DNA from: Lachnospiraceae bacterium | Lineage (GTDB): Bacteria; Bacillota; Clostridia; Lachnospirales; Lachnospiraceae | Assembly: GCA_024696945.1 (NCBI GenBank) | Contig: JAILGF010000154.1 | Span: 1 to 54,897, forward strand | DNA: 54,897 nt | Direction: 5' to 3' | Shown here: in pieces, positions 7,124 to 15,412 of the stretch | Position numbering within the stretch: position 1 is the stretch's first letter | Layout of the letters: every line of letters begins with the position of its first letter | The notes under the pieces: model-generated | What the model was told of the DNA's origin: nothing | The model's database searches: none | What the model saw: the letters and a program-made list of their open reading frames with translations, nothing else | Made by a program: the position numbers and the translations under genes

Positions 7124-7858
7124 TCATCTAAATTGTATCCTCAGATCAGACACGCAACGTTCACTCTCTTTAATCCTTATATACACAGTATTTCCAACAT
7201 CTTTTTTCATGATCCTCAGAATCTGATTTTCTTTACTCTCTGCCTTATAATGAACTTCAATCTCATCAATTTCGTGCTCCAACAAGAACTTCTCCGGGAA
7301 TACATTAAGTGCAAACTTTACATACTCTGTATTATTTAGGTGATGCAGCATATCAAGATTTGATGACCTTATAACCTGTTCATATACTTCAGTATAATCA
7401 GAATCCGGAAACATTATTTTTTCAAAGTCGACTGCAAGAACTGCATCAGGGAAATTTTCAGCCGGATATGGAACCTTTGAGAGTGGCGCCGGCCTGTGCT
7501 TTTCAATATCAAGAAGGCATAACTCTTGGTTTGCCGCCAGAAGCAACTCACCATCCAAGGCCTTAAATACCGTATTAACATAAGTTCTTATTCCCGAATT
7601 CTTTACAGGAAATGACAATGTATCAACCGTATCATTCCATCCCGGACGCTTAAAAACTTTAATCTTTGATTTTGTCAGCACCCAGAAATATCCTAACTTC
7701 ATAAGACTCAGATCATCACACTTTATCTTTCCAAAGCACTCTGTCATACAGTCCTGTATCATAAGCTGGGCCTGTGCCACACCAAGTTTAACGCTCCAGT
7801 CAACATATGCAGAGCTTATGCTCCTTTTCTGGGTATATATCATATCTTCGGTTTCCAT
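7124..7858 (-). CDS. Acyl-ACP thioesterase family protein
   Basis: A 244-residue double hotdog-fold protein expected to release fatty acids from acyl carrier protein in the cytoplasm. The first half has YTQKRSISSAYVDW and the second RSSNLDMLHHLNNTEYVKF, matching the D-x-N-x-H-x-N-N-x-x-Y signature region with the family's first Asn replaced by Leu. The frame is open upstream to 7921, but the promoter at 7893-7921 lies inside that extension. The ATG at 7858 with GGAG six bases before it is therefore the better start. Confidence 0.8.
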   Translation of the reverse strand: METEDMIYTQKRSISSAYVDWSVKLGVAQAQLMIQDCMTECFGKIKCDDLSLMKLGYFWVLTKSKIKVFKRPGWNDTVDTLSFPVKNSGIRTYVNTVFKALDGELLLAANQELCLLDIEKHRPAPLSKVPYPAENFPDAVLAVDFEKIMFPDSDYTEVYEQVIRSSNLDMLHHLNNTEYVKFALNVFPEKFLLEHEIDEIEVHYKAESKENQILRIMKKDVGNTVYIRIKESERCVSDLRIQFR

Positions 7859-7892
7859 TTTTGTCTCCATCCTCAAAACTATTTCCGTAACC

Positions 7893-7921
7893 ATTATACC
7901 AAAATCAAATTTTATTTTCAA
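7893..7921 (-). promoter_or_regulatory. Consensus promoter of the thioesterase gene
   Basis: TTGAAA (7916-7921), 17 bases, TATAAT (7893-7898) with TGG before the -10. It resembles the 2223-2251 promoter over about 37 bases, including GGGTTTGAAAA upstream. Confidence 0.8.
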
Positions 7922-7944
7922 ACCCGAAATACCACTTCTTTAAA

Positions 7945-8059
7945 ATCCTGTTTTATACATTTTTCCTTCTCTTTAGTATCCTATTTTATGCATTTTCTTG
8001 CTTTCTCAATATCCTATTTTATGCATTTTTCTCCTTCCTCAATATCCTATTTTATGCAT
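7945..8059. repeat. Tandem repeat with 33-base period
   Basis: ATCCTATTTTATGCAT occurs at 7978, 8011 and 8044, and as ATCCTGTTTTATACAT at 7945, each exactly 33 bases apart, with T/C-rich filler between. It lies directly upstream of the ATPase promoter. The filler is repeated too, so this is not a CRISPR array. Confidence 0.85.
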
Positions 8060-8102
8060 AACACTTGATTTTACTTAAAAAATATGTTATTATACAAGTG
8101 TT
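8060..8102 (+). promoter_or_regulatory. Promoter of the ATPase gene bracketed by an inverted repeat
   Basis: TTGATT (8065-8070), 17 bases, TATTAT (8088-8093) on the plus strand. AACACTTG (8060-8067) and its complement CAAGTGTT (8095-8102) flank it exactly, suggesting a repressor that holds both sides. Confidence 0.6.
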
Positions 8103-8135
8103 TCAATTCAATGACTCATGTGAGGAGATATACCC

Positions 8136-9455
8136 ATGCTAAAAAGAAAACTCTATACCAAATTAATTGAATGGAAAAGAAACAAGCATCAAGAATGCCT
8201 GCTTGTCAAAGGCGCACGTCAGGTCGGAAAAACATATCTTATCAGAGAATTTGGCCGAAAAGAATATTCAAGTTTTATTGAAATAAACTTTCTAGAACAC
8301 AGCGAATTGAAATCTATTTTTGAAGGTGATCGCACACCAGATTCGATTTACAAAAAAATATCCGCTTATATACCTAACGTCAAACTCATACCCGGAAATA
8401 CACTCTTGTTCCTTGACGAAATTCAAAAATGCGCTAATGCCCGTACAGCATTAAAATTCTTGGCGCAGGATAATAGATTTGATGTAATAGCTTCCGGTTC
8501 TCTCTTAGGCTTAAAATATGGTCAGGATGATGATGATGAAGTAACGGAAGTTGAATCAATTCCGGTTGGTTATGAAAAACCTTTAACCATGTATTCTTTG
8601 GATTTTGAAGAATTTTTATGGGCTTATGGCTATACCGAGGATAGTATCGATTATCTCAGGAAATGCTATGAAAACCATGATAAAGTATCACCGGAAATAA
8701 ACGATAAATATGAGGAACTTATTCGTGAATACATAGTTATTGGAGGTATGCCGGAAGTTGTCGCGAATTTTATGGCAAACAAAGACTTTTCAATCGTGCA
8801 GGAAATCCAGGACAAGATACTCGCATCCTACGCCGATGATATATCACAACATGCTAAAGGTGTTGAAAAAGCAAAAGTCCGTAACTGTTATGACAGTATT
8901 CCAAGACAGCTCGCAAGAGAAAACAAGAAATTTAAATATTCAGAAGTAGAAAAAAAGGCAACAGCCAGGAAATATGGAGATAGTATCCAATGGCTTCACG
9001 ATGCCAACATGGCATATATATGTTCTAATACATACAATCCAATTCTTCCTCTTAGCGCATACGAAAAAGACAATGAATTCAAATTATATCTTAATGATAC
9101 AGGTCTTTTAATGGCTCTTTATGGCTTTGCTACTAAACAAGCTTTGCTACGAGGAACCCTCACCGGATTTGCCAAAGGGGGTATCTATGAGAACCTTATC
9201 TCGCAGATGCTTATTCAAAATGGATATAATCTGCATTATTATAAGCCTGATGAAAATTCTGAATTAGAATTCATAATAGAAAAAGATGGTGAAGTATTCC
9301 CGATAGAAGTTAAAGCAGGCAACACCCCTACAAAATCACTTGATAGGTTCATAAAACATTTTAAGCCTTCTTTAGCATACAAGATAATAGGCGGAAACCT
9401 TGGGCTTGTTGATAGCAAGTTCAGCATACCGCACTACATGACAATGTTCATATAA
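8136..9455 (+). CDS. AAA_14 / DUF4143 ATPase
   Basis: A 439-residue ATPase, the only convincing large plus-strand gene. Walker A is GARQVGKT (residue about 26) and Walker B LLFLDEIQK (about 90), followed by the sensor-like ASGSLLG. The C-terminal DUF4143 region carries E-N-L, ELEFIIEKDG and PIEVKAG, a PD-(D/E)xK nuclease-like core. Proteins of this kind are common in gut and rumen bacteria; their role is unsettled. Start has GAGGAG 10 bases upstream. The repeated upstream region suggests tight control. A REP-like core lies 8 bases past the stop. Confidence 0.85.
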   Translation: MLKRKLYTKLIEWKRNKHQECLLVKGARQVGKTYLIREFGRKEYSSFIEINFLEHSELKSIFEGDRTPDSIYKKISAYIPNVKLIPGNTLLFLDEIQKCANARTALKFLAQDNRFDVIASGSLLGLKYGQDDDDEVTEVESIPVGYEKPLTMYSLDFEEFLWAYGYTEDSIDYLRKCYENHDKVSPEINDKYEELIREYIVIGGMPEVVANFMANKDFSIVQEIQDKILASYADDISQHAKGVEKAKVRNCYDSIPRQLARENKKFKYSEVEKKATARKYGDSIQWLHDANMAYICSNTYNPILPLSAYEKDNEFKLYLNDTGLLMALYGFATKQALLRGTLTGFAKGGIYENLISQMLIQNGYNLHYYKPDENSELEFIIEKDGEVFPIEVKAGNTPTKSLDRFIKHFKPSLAYKIIGGNLGLVDSKFSIPHYMTMFI

Positions 9456-9462
9456 TGTTCAT

Positions 9463-9475
9463 GGGGTCAGACCCC
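9463..9475. repeat. REP-like palindrome between convergent genes
   Basis: Perfect GGGGTCAGACCCC preceded by two GTTCAT words. It separates the ATPase stop from the ABC transporter stop; the adjoining TTAA supplies the latter's TAA. Confidence 0.85.
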
Positions 9476-9476
9476 A

Positions 9477-11762
9477 TTAAAGTGTCCCTCTGATCGTCTG
9501 CACCCCGTCTTCGAAGCTGCAGTTTATGTCCTTGCAGATATGCTTTATGAGTGATACGGATATTCCGACGGCGGATTCGAGAGGATCTTTTTCGGTGCCG
9601 GGATATTGGATAAGCATGTTGATAAGGCCGTCGCCCGAATCCTCGTATTCAAACTGAACGGAGATTTTCGTGTCTTTATCAAGAGCCGGTATCAAGATAT
9701 TCACGCATAGTTCTTCAATGAGCGCCTGCATGTTGTTTACAAGTTTATGGCTGATCATATGCTTATACCCAAACTGCTCAAGCTGTGTCATCATACTCAT
9801 GTAATCAAAGCTCTGAGGTATGATATCGGTCTCAAATACGCTCAGTTTCTTTATAAACTGACGTGTCTTCGCCTTTGCGGGGCTGTTGAATATCTGTTCC
9901 GGAGTACCTTCCTCATAGATTGTGCCCTCATCCATGAAGAATACCCTGTTTGAGACATCCCTTGCGAAATTCAGCTCATGGGTAACTATCAGCATGGTCA
10001 TACCGTTCCTTGCAAGCTTCCTGATAACGGACAGGACTTCGCCCACCATAGTCGGATCCAAAGCAGAAGTAGGCTCATCAAATAAGATCATATGCGGTTC
10101 CATGGCTACGGTCCTGACTATGGCTATACGCTGCTGCTGGCCGCCGGACAGCTGGTTCGGGAAGCATAAAGCTTTATCGGACATTCCGACCGTTTTCAAA
10201 AGCTCCATGCTTTTCCTGCAGGCATCTTCCTTAGACCTGTTCAGCAGCTCGGTCTGAGCCAGCATAAGATTTTCGATAACGGTAAGGTGCGAGAACAGAT
10301 TAAACGACTGGAATACCATACCAACCTTTTCACGCATAATATTCAGATCGTACGTCTTTTTGGATGTATCGTTTCCTTCAAATATAATGTGCCCGCCATC
10401 CGGAGTTTCAAGCCGGTTTATAAGATTCAAGAAAGTACTCTTGCCGGTTCCTGACGGACCTATGATCGAAATAACATTCCCCTTTTGAACCTTGCAGCTG
10501 ACATCCTTGATCGGCGTGACGTCTCCAAAGCTCTTGTGAAGGTGCTCGATCTCGAGCATAACATCACTCTTTTTCTTATCCGAAGCAGATTTATCTTTTA
10601 CGTTCTGAATACCGGTTTCAGCTCCGTCAAAAGAAGAAACCACTGAGAGAATATTTCTGTTTATCTTATGACTTCCGGGGGTAATCCTATTTTCGATCAA
10701 CCTTAAGATAAGGACAAGCAATGCCGAAATCAGGAAATATACCAAAGCGGTAAACAAAAGCGGGAAAAATGCTTCGAAAGTCCTGCTCCTGATGATATCC
10801 GATGCTTTGGTCAGATCCACAACCGCTATATACCCTGCTATAGAAGTAAGCTTTACGGTTGCAATAAACTGACCGCTGTATACAGGAAGAATATGAACCA
10901 TAGCCTGAGGCCATACCACTTTCCTGAACGCATGAACAGGCTTAAATCCAAGAGCCTTAGCTGCCCTGGCCTGTCCGGCGGGAACAGCTTCGATGCCGCT
11001 CCTGAATATCTCGGCACAGTATGCGGAAAAATCAAGTGAAAAAGCAATGGCCGATACCCAGAATGCGGACATGGATGTATTTCCAAAGACTACATAATAC
11101 AAAACCATCAGCGAAACAAGAACAGGTATGCCCCTGAAAACTCTGATGTACAGACTGGCAAAGGCTGCGCAGAAGCTATTCTTGCTCATTCTGAGGAAAC
11201 ATATAAAACCGCCTAAGACAGTTCCGAGTATCCCTGCTATAAGAGAAAGTCCGACCGTAACTCCGAGCCCCGAAAGGAGCATCTTATATCGTCCTTCTTC
11301 TATAAAGTTCCGTTTGATGCTCTTGCCGAGGTTTTCAAAAAAGACAGAGGCTTTAGATACTTCTATCTGTGAACGTTCAGCTTTTACCAAAAGATAAGTA
11401 CTGCCGGAAAGAAGCTGATCCGTGACACAGATATTATCACTTCTTTCTTCCGTTATCGTAATGGAGTCGGCAACTATATCGTATTCTCCGCTGGCAAGAC
11501 CAGTCACTTCGGCTTCAAAGGACATAGCTTCAATGATAGGCGTATATCCGGCATCCATGCAGAAGCCCTTGATCAGTTCGACAAACTCACCGGTCAGATT
11601 CTCACCGACATAGAATGTCATAGGATTCCAAAGTCCGCCTGTAGCAATCCTTAATGTACCTTTCTCACCCGTAAACCGGTAATCTCCCATTACGTCTCCG
11701 GTTCTTTCAGGATCCTCCCACTTAGCTCTAAGCTTATCATATTCCCCAATACTTCCATTCAA
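9477..11762 (-). CDS. Multi-domain amino-acid ABC transporter (5'-truncated)
   Basis: A 761-residue fusion. Residues 1-35 look like the tail of one solute-binding domain and 36-130 like lobe 1 of a second (GTLRIATGG, ITITEERSD). Residues about 150-360 form the permease with the EAA loop (AGQARAAKALGFKPVHAF). Residues about 400-640 are the ATPase: GPSGTGKST, LSGGQQQR, ILFDEPTSALDP, VTHE. Residues 650-761 resemble a GHKL ATPase domain with IEELCVNIL as a possible N box. It probably imports polar amino acids. The 5' part is lost at the island junction: its start overlaps the upstream gene by 26 bases. Confidence 0.8.
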   Translation of the reverse strand: MNGSIGEYDKLRAKWEDPERTGDVMGDYRFTGEKGTLRIATGGLWNPMTFYVGENLTGEFVELIKGFCMDAGYTPIIEAMSFEAEVTGLASGEYDIVADSITITEERSDNICVTDQLLSGSTYLLVKAERSQIEVSKASVFFENLGKSIKRNFIEEGRYKMLLSGLGVTVGLSLIAGILGTVLGGFICFLRMSKNSFCAAFASLYIRVFRGIPVLVSLMVLYYVVFGNTSMSAFWVSAIAFSLDFSAYCAEIFRSGIEAVPAGQARAAKALGFKPVHAFRKVVWPQAMVHILPVYSGQFIATVKLTSIAGYIAVVDLTKASDIIRSRTFEAFFPLLFTALVYFLISALLVLILRLIENRITPGSHKINRNILSVVSSFDGAETGIQNVKDKSASDKKKSDVMLEIEHLHKSFGDVTPIKDVSCKVQKGNVISIIGPSGTGKSTFLNLINRLETPDGGHIIFEGNDTSKKTYDLNIMREKVGMVFQSFNLFSHLTVIENLMLAQTELLNRSKEDACRKSMELLKTVGMSDKALCFPNQLSGGQQQRIAIVRTVAMEPHMILFDEPTSALDPTMVGEVLSVIRKLARNGMTMLIVTHELNFARDVSNRVFFMDEGTIYEEGTPEQIFNSPAKAKTRQFIKKLSVFETDIIPQSFDYMSMMTQLEQFGYKHMISHKLVNNMQALIEELCVNILIPALDKDTKISVQFEYEDSGDGLINMLIQYPGTEKDPLESAVGISVSLIKHICKDINCSFEDGVQTIRGTL

Positions 11763-13611
11763 TTATAATTTTCAGTTCATCATCGATATCAGAATTCTCA
11801 ACTATATTTATAAAACAAACTATAATATAAGTTTCTGTCGTTTGATCTAAATTATTTTCACACTTGAGCAGTACCTTGGCGATATAATCAGTTGGAATAT
11901 TTTTCTTATTAATAACGACCAAAGAATAAAGAAGTCTAAAAACATCATCCACCCTGCCATACTCAACAAGTCTATCAATAACATATTCTCTTAAATCTTC
12001 ATCTTCAGAATTAAAACCAAAAACCTCTACATTTCCCCAATAATGTTTCTGTAAATCTATGTTGACTATCTTGGATATAGAAATAGCTTCGTTCGTAATC
12101 GGAAGTATTTCATATAATTTAATTGTTGTTTCAGGCTTTTCATTTTTTAGATATTCTTTTATATAATTTTTATCATTACGAAAAGCTTCCTTTATAAATG
12201 ATCTTGCAAATTCAATATACTTTGAATCAGTTTCTTTAAAAATATCTGGAATATATTTCCATATTTTCCAAGACATTTCAAGGTGAACAGAACTGGCTCC
12301 TATTACTTTCAAATTTTCAATTTTGTCTAAAAAAGCAAAGAAAAATTCAATTCCTTGTTCAAATATTCTTTGAGTAGCAATAACCTGATTTTGAAAAAGT
12401 TTTTTCTCATCATCTATATAATCTCTTTTATGATCTAACAACTGCCACTGATCATTTCTAAAAAGCAAACGTTCCTTAGGAAAGCATATTTCTTTCTCGA
12501 ATTCCGATAATGTTTCAACCAGCAAAAATAATTGGTTTTCTTTAAGTGTCCATTCAAAGTTTTCAAAACGTCTATTTTTATTTACGAAATCATATATAGC
12601 CACCCAAATCATATATTTATCATCATCAGAAAATGTCGAAAATTCTTCTTTTAAAACTTTTCTAATCTCATCTCTATCCACGTCTCTAATATTTCCCATT
12701 AACGAGATTAAATCAACATACCTATTAGCCTTTCCCTTTGTATTAACACACGCAAGTGAAATTAAACCCGATATTTCTGCCCAATAGTCTTGTTCTTCTA
12801 CTCGATCATTTTTGATATTAGCTTGAGGAAGACAAATCGGATTCCGAATTGGATAGCTATTTGTCCTCTGTCCTGGCAACAGTGTAATTAGTAATTTCCA
12901 AGTATTATCATTATAATCTATAAATGCAGCCTTTAAGAAACCTTTTCTAACTTTAACATCAACTTCCGTTTGAGGAAACCAAGGCATCATTACTGAAGCT
13001 ATTTTATCCAAGAACACTTCGTTTATACCGCTAAATGCAACAAGACATAAACCAGCTCTAGAAAAGGTATCCGTATAAGTTGCAAGTAAACCTAAAGCTT
13101 CGCTAAGATAATAAGCAAAGTCATAAAAATGAGATTTTTTTTCCTCATAATATAAAGCAGAATATATACCACATTTATTATACCTAATTGAATTTTCCAC
13201 TTCTTTTAAAAAAGCTATTGGATAGGCCTCTGCTAAAAGTGGTAAAATTTTTGAGCTGGTTGCAAGAACTTTCCAATCATCAGAATGAAGAACCTTTTTT
13301 ATTATTTCAATTAAACAATTTTCGATCTTATACTTTGAAAGAGATGTAAATGAATCAACTGCATTCCCTGCATAACACCAAAATTCAAAGAGACTTTCGC
13401 GTAAGGATTCAGAATATTTATATCTTTGAGATGCTGTCACCAAATTATTTAAATAGGACTTGTTTTCGTCGCATTCTAATAGTCCAAGTAAAGGATCAGT
13501 TTCCATAATTACATTACATGTAATTTCTTTCAACTTTTCTATCTGATCATCGAACACATTTGATGATATTTTATCTAGCATCTGATGGGTTATATTATCA
13601 AATATCTGCAT
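11737..13611 (-). CDS. C-terminal region of a large STAND/defence-type sensor (probably truncated)
   Basis: 624 residues, predicted helical repeat. The stretch LLAEAYPIAFLKEVENSI, then MPWFPQTEVDVKVRKG, TWKLLITLLPGQ and FEWTLKENQLFLL matches the C-terminal sensor half of very large antiphage-type proteins that carry SIR2, TIR or nuclease domains plus a STAND NTPase at the N-terminus. That match is from memory. Here the NTPase half is absent. The last codons, EWKYWGI, come from the neighbouring transporter gene, so the 3' end is chimeric. An AAGGAG lies 10 bases before the ATG. The gene is AT-rich. Confidence 0.6.
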   Translation of the reverse strand: MQIFDNITHQMLDKISSNVFDDQIEKLKEITCNVIMETDPLLGLLECDENKSYLNNLVTASQRYKYSESLRESLFEFWCYAGNAVDSFTSLSKYKIENCLIEIIKKVLHSDDWKVLATSSKILPLLAEAYPIAFLKEVENSIRYNKCGIYSALYYEEKKSHFYDFAYYLSEALGLLATYTDTFSRAGLCLVAFSGINEVFLDKIASVMMPWFPQTEVDVKVRKGFLKAAFIDYNDNTWKLLITLLPGQRTNSYPIRNPICLPQANIKNDRVEEQDYWAEISGLISLACVNTKGKANRYVDLISLMGNIRDVDRDEIRKVLKEEFSTFSDDDKYMIWVAIYDFVNKNRRFENFEWTLKENQLFLLVETLSEFEKEICFPKERLLFRNDQWQLLDHKRDYIDDEKKLFQNQVIATQRIFEQGIEFFFAFLDKIENLKVIGASSVHLEMSWKIWKYIPDIFKETDSKYIEFARSFIKEAFRNDKNYIKEYLKNEKPETTIKLYEILPITNEAISISKIVNIDLQKHYWGNVEVFGFNSEDEDLREYVIDRLVEYGRVDDVFRLLYSLVVINKKNIPTDYIAKVLLKCENNLDQTTETYIIVCFINIVENSDIDDELKIIIEWKYWGI

Positions 13612-13703
13612 ATGCTAGATTCTCCTTGTACCAATTAGGAGTTATCAAAATTTTTTAAACTTGCTATAGTCTTTTATGCATTTTGCGATTATCTAAAAAC
13701 ATC

Positions 13704-13732
13704 TTGACAACCTTGAATTATTAAACTATAAT
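13704..13732 (+). promoter_or_regulatory. Perfect consensus promoter of a small RNA
   Basis: TTGACA (13704-13709), 17 bases, TATAAT (13727-13732) on the plus strand, opposite to all neighbouring genes. TTTTATGCATTTT lies upstream at 13672-13684, a word shared with the 33-base repeats before the ATPase. Confidence 0.85.
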
Positions 13733-13738
13733 ATTTTA

Positions 13739-13858
13739 TATTAGAGATGCTGTTGGCTACTGGGTACTTGCATACAAGTGCTTAGCAAGCCCGGTATCCA
13801 GCAGAAAGGGCTTCATGATGGTGTTTGTTTACAGACGCTTTAATCATGAGGTCTTTTA
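13739..13858 (+). ncRNA. Structured small RNA in the defence island
   Basis: About 120 bases from the predicted start. Stem-loop 1 (13750-13804): a 15-base stem with one mismatch, a 2-base bulge, then CTTGC/GCAAG closing a 13-base loop. Stem-loop 2 (13805-13857): a 15-base stem with three G-U pairs, capped by GTGTTTG/CAGACGC with loop TTTA, ending in TTTTAATTT as an intrinsic terminator. The G-U pairs work only in plus-strand RNA. It overlaps the SIR2 stop codon by three bases and has no convincing coding frame. No known family is recognised. Confidence 0.7.
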
Positions 13859-15412
13859 ATTTGCAAATTTTAAGAAATCATAAATACGTATCAGTCTTTT
13901 GATATTACTTTTTATATTCGCATCTTTTGTTTTTAAGCAATCTGGTTTTTTTAGAAACAATTCTGTTAAAACATTCTCTAAAACATCTATGTTTACTTTA
14001 TCATACGGTATAGCACCCATAAGCCGTAACGCTTTCTTATAATTTTGTTTTTCTTGTTCCCAGACTTCTTTCATGGTTCGTAAACCCACCGCAGTTTTAT
14101 TTCTTTCAATCGAAACCTGAGTGACAATTTCGTCATAAGATTTAGGTGCCTTATTAATTATATCCGTAAAAGTGCCTTTAGCTTGTTTTAGATAATACCA
14201 AATTGGAATTTTTCTCGAATTCTGTTTCGCCAATTCTTCATACGCATATTCTAAAAGCTGATCACTAGTGTACTGGAGGTCATGGCAAATAATATTTTTA
14301 TACCATTTTTCTGCATCAACCGCTCTAGCCAGACCAAATGTACCCGTCGATGCTAATCCTATCGTTATGGCAAGCGTTTCCTCATCAATTCTATCATCAT
14401 CTAATGGGGCCACTCTCATTTTTTCAGTAGGTTCATTCGTCAGAACAAAACTATATATATCATCCTTGAATCTCCTTAATACTTTAACTGGAAGTGAAGC
14501 TTTTTTCTTACTCAATGCATCATATAGCTTTCCGAAATCGGAAAGAGAGATTTTAGTCATCTCAATAGTTTTGTTTTCTAATACCATAGAATGAGAAGAC
14601 ACAACTACATCGACTTCATCAGGTTTGTATTCAACAAAAACAAATCTATTTTGCATCAAATACATTTTCTCTTTTGGTAAACACTGAACAATATTAGACA
14701 AAATAGTTCTTATATCTGAATCCGTCATAGAATAGCCTATAAAAATAATAGGATATTCCATAAAAATAGTCATTAGTTTTGCTGCAAGATATTTACTTTT
14801 ACTATAAAACAGCTGATAGTCTTCTTGATTTATTATAATACTTTCTTCTCGACTAACAGAACCATGAATTTTATATATTTCAGCTATTCCTTGAAGTTGA
14901 GAAAACACTAGTTCATCTTGTCCTACAAAAGTTTTATACCCATCAAATATATTTTCGAAAAATTCATCATAATTTGTTGTTATAATACCTGAGATATTGT
15001 TTTTTGATATATTCTTAAGCTTTTTAATCTCTTCTTCATAGTCACTGACAGCGTCCTTTCGACTTCTTATATAAGCACATATCTCAGCCTTGAAAGGTGA
15101 TACTCCATTCTCTACAGCTTTATCAACCCTTTCTTCTCCTGACCTAACATCACTCTGGTTTTCGAACCACGCTTCATTAAAGTCACGCTCAATCAGTGTC
15201 GCAATATATGGCATAATATCATCATTTTCTACTTCTTGTTTAGCTTTAAACTCATATAAACGGTAAGCAAATCTATCCTTTTTCACTTTATTTGCAAACA
15301 TCGACAATAGTCCACTCCAATCAGGAAGGCCATAATAACGTCGAGTAATTCCAGATCCTGCAAATATAAAAGGCGTTGTATTAAACTTACTAACCACTTC
15401 TGAAAGTGTCAT
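13856..15412 (-). CDS. SIR2-domain defence-type protein
   Basis: A 518-residue protein. The SIR2 fold spans about residues 1-260: FAGSGITRRYYGLPDWSGLL (nucleotide-binding start), IITTNYDEFFENIF, IYKIHGSV (catalytic His) and FIGYSMTDSDIRTIL. The rest is helical and unrecognised. Such bacterial SIR2 proteins typically hydrolyse NAD+ to abort phage infection; activity here is inferred. The ATG at 15412 overlaps the stop of the WYL gene as ATGA, so the two are translationally coupled; a TTG six bases earlier sits too close to GGAGG. AT-rich, suggesting transfer. Confidence 0.8.
   Translation of the reverse strand: MTLSEVVSKFNTTPFIFAGSGITRRYYGLPDWSGLLSMFANKVKKDRFAYRLYEFKAKQEVENDDIMPYIATLIERDFNEAWFENQSDVRSGEERVDKAVENGVSPFKAEICAYIRSRKDAVSDYEEEIKKLKNISKNNISGIITTNYDEFFENIFDGYKTFVGQDELVFSQLQGIAEIYKIHGSVSREESIIINQEDYQLFYSKSKYLAAKLMTIFMEYPIIFIGYSMTDSDIRTILSNIVQCLPKEKMYLMQNRFVFVEYKPDEVDVVVSSHSMVLENKTIEMTKISLSDFGKLYDALSKKKASLPVKVLRRFKDDIYSFVLTNEPTEKMRVAPLDDDRIDEETLAITIGLASTGTFGLARAVDAEKWYKNIICHDLQYTSDQLLEYAYEELAKQNSRKIPIWYYLKQAKGTFTDIINKAPKSYDEIVTQVSIERNKTAVGLRTMKEVWEQEKQNYKKALRLMGAIPYDKVNIDVLENVLTELFLKKPDCLKTKDANIKSNIKRLIRIYDFLKFAN

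Noticed and set aside
7945..8059. CRISPR-like array
   Set aside because: The period is only 33 bases with no unique spacers, and the filler is repeated too; it is a tandem repeat.
13739..13858. Retron-type msr-msd
   Set aside because: No reverse transcriptase nearby and no a1/a2 end repeats; the two-hairpin plan fits a terminated small RNA better.
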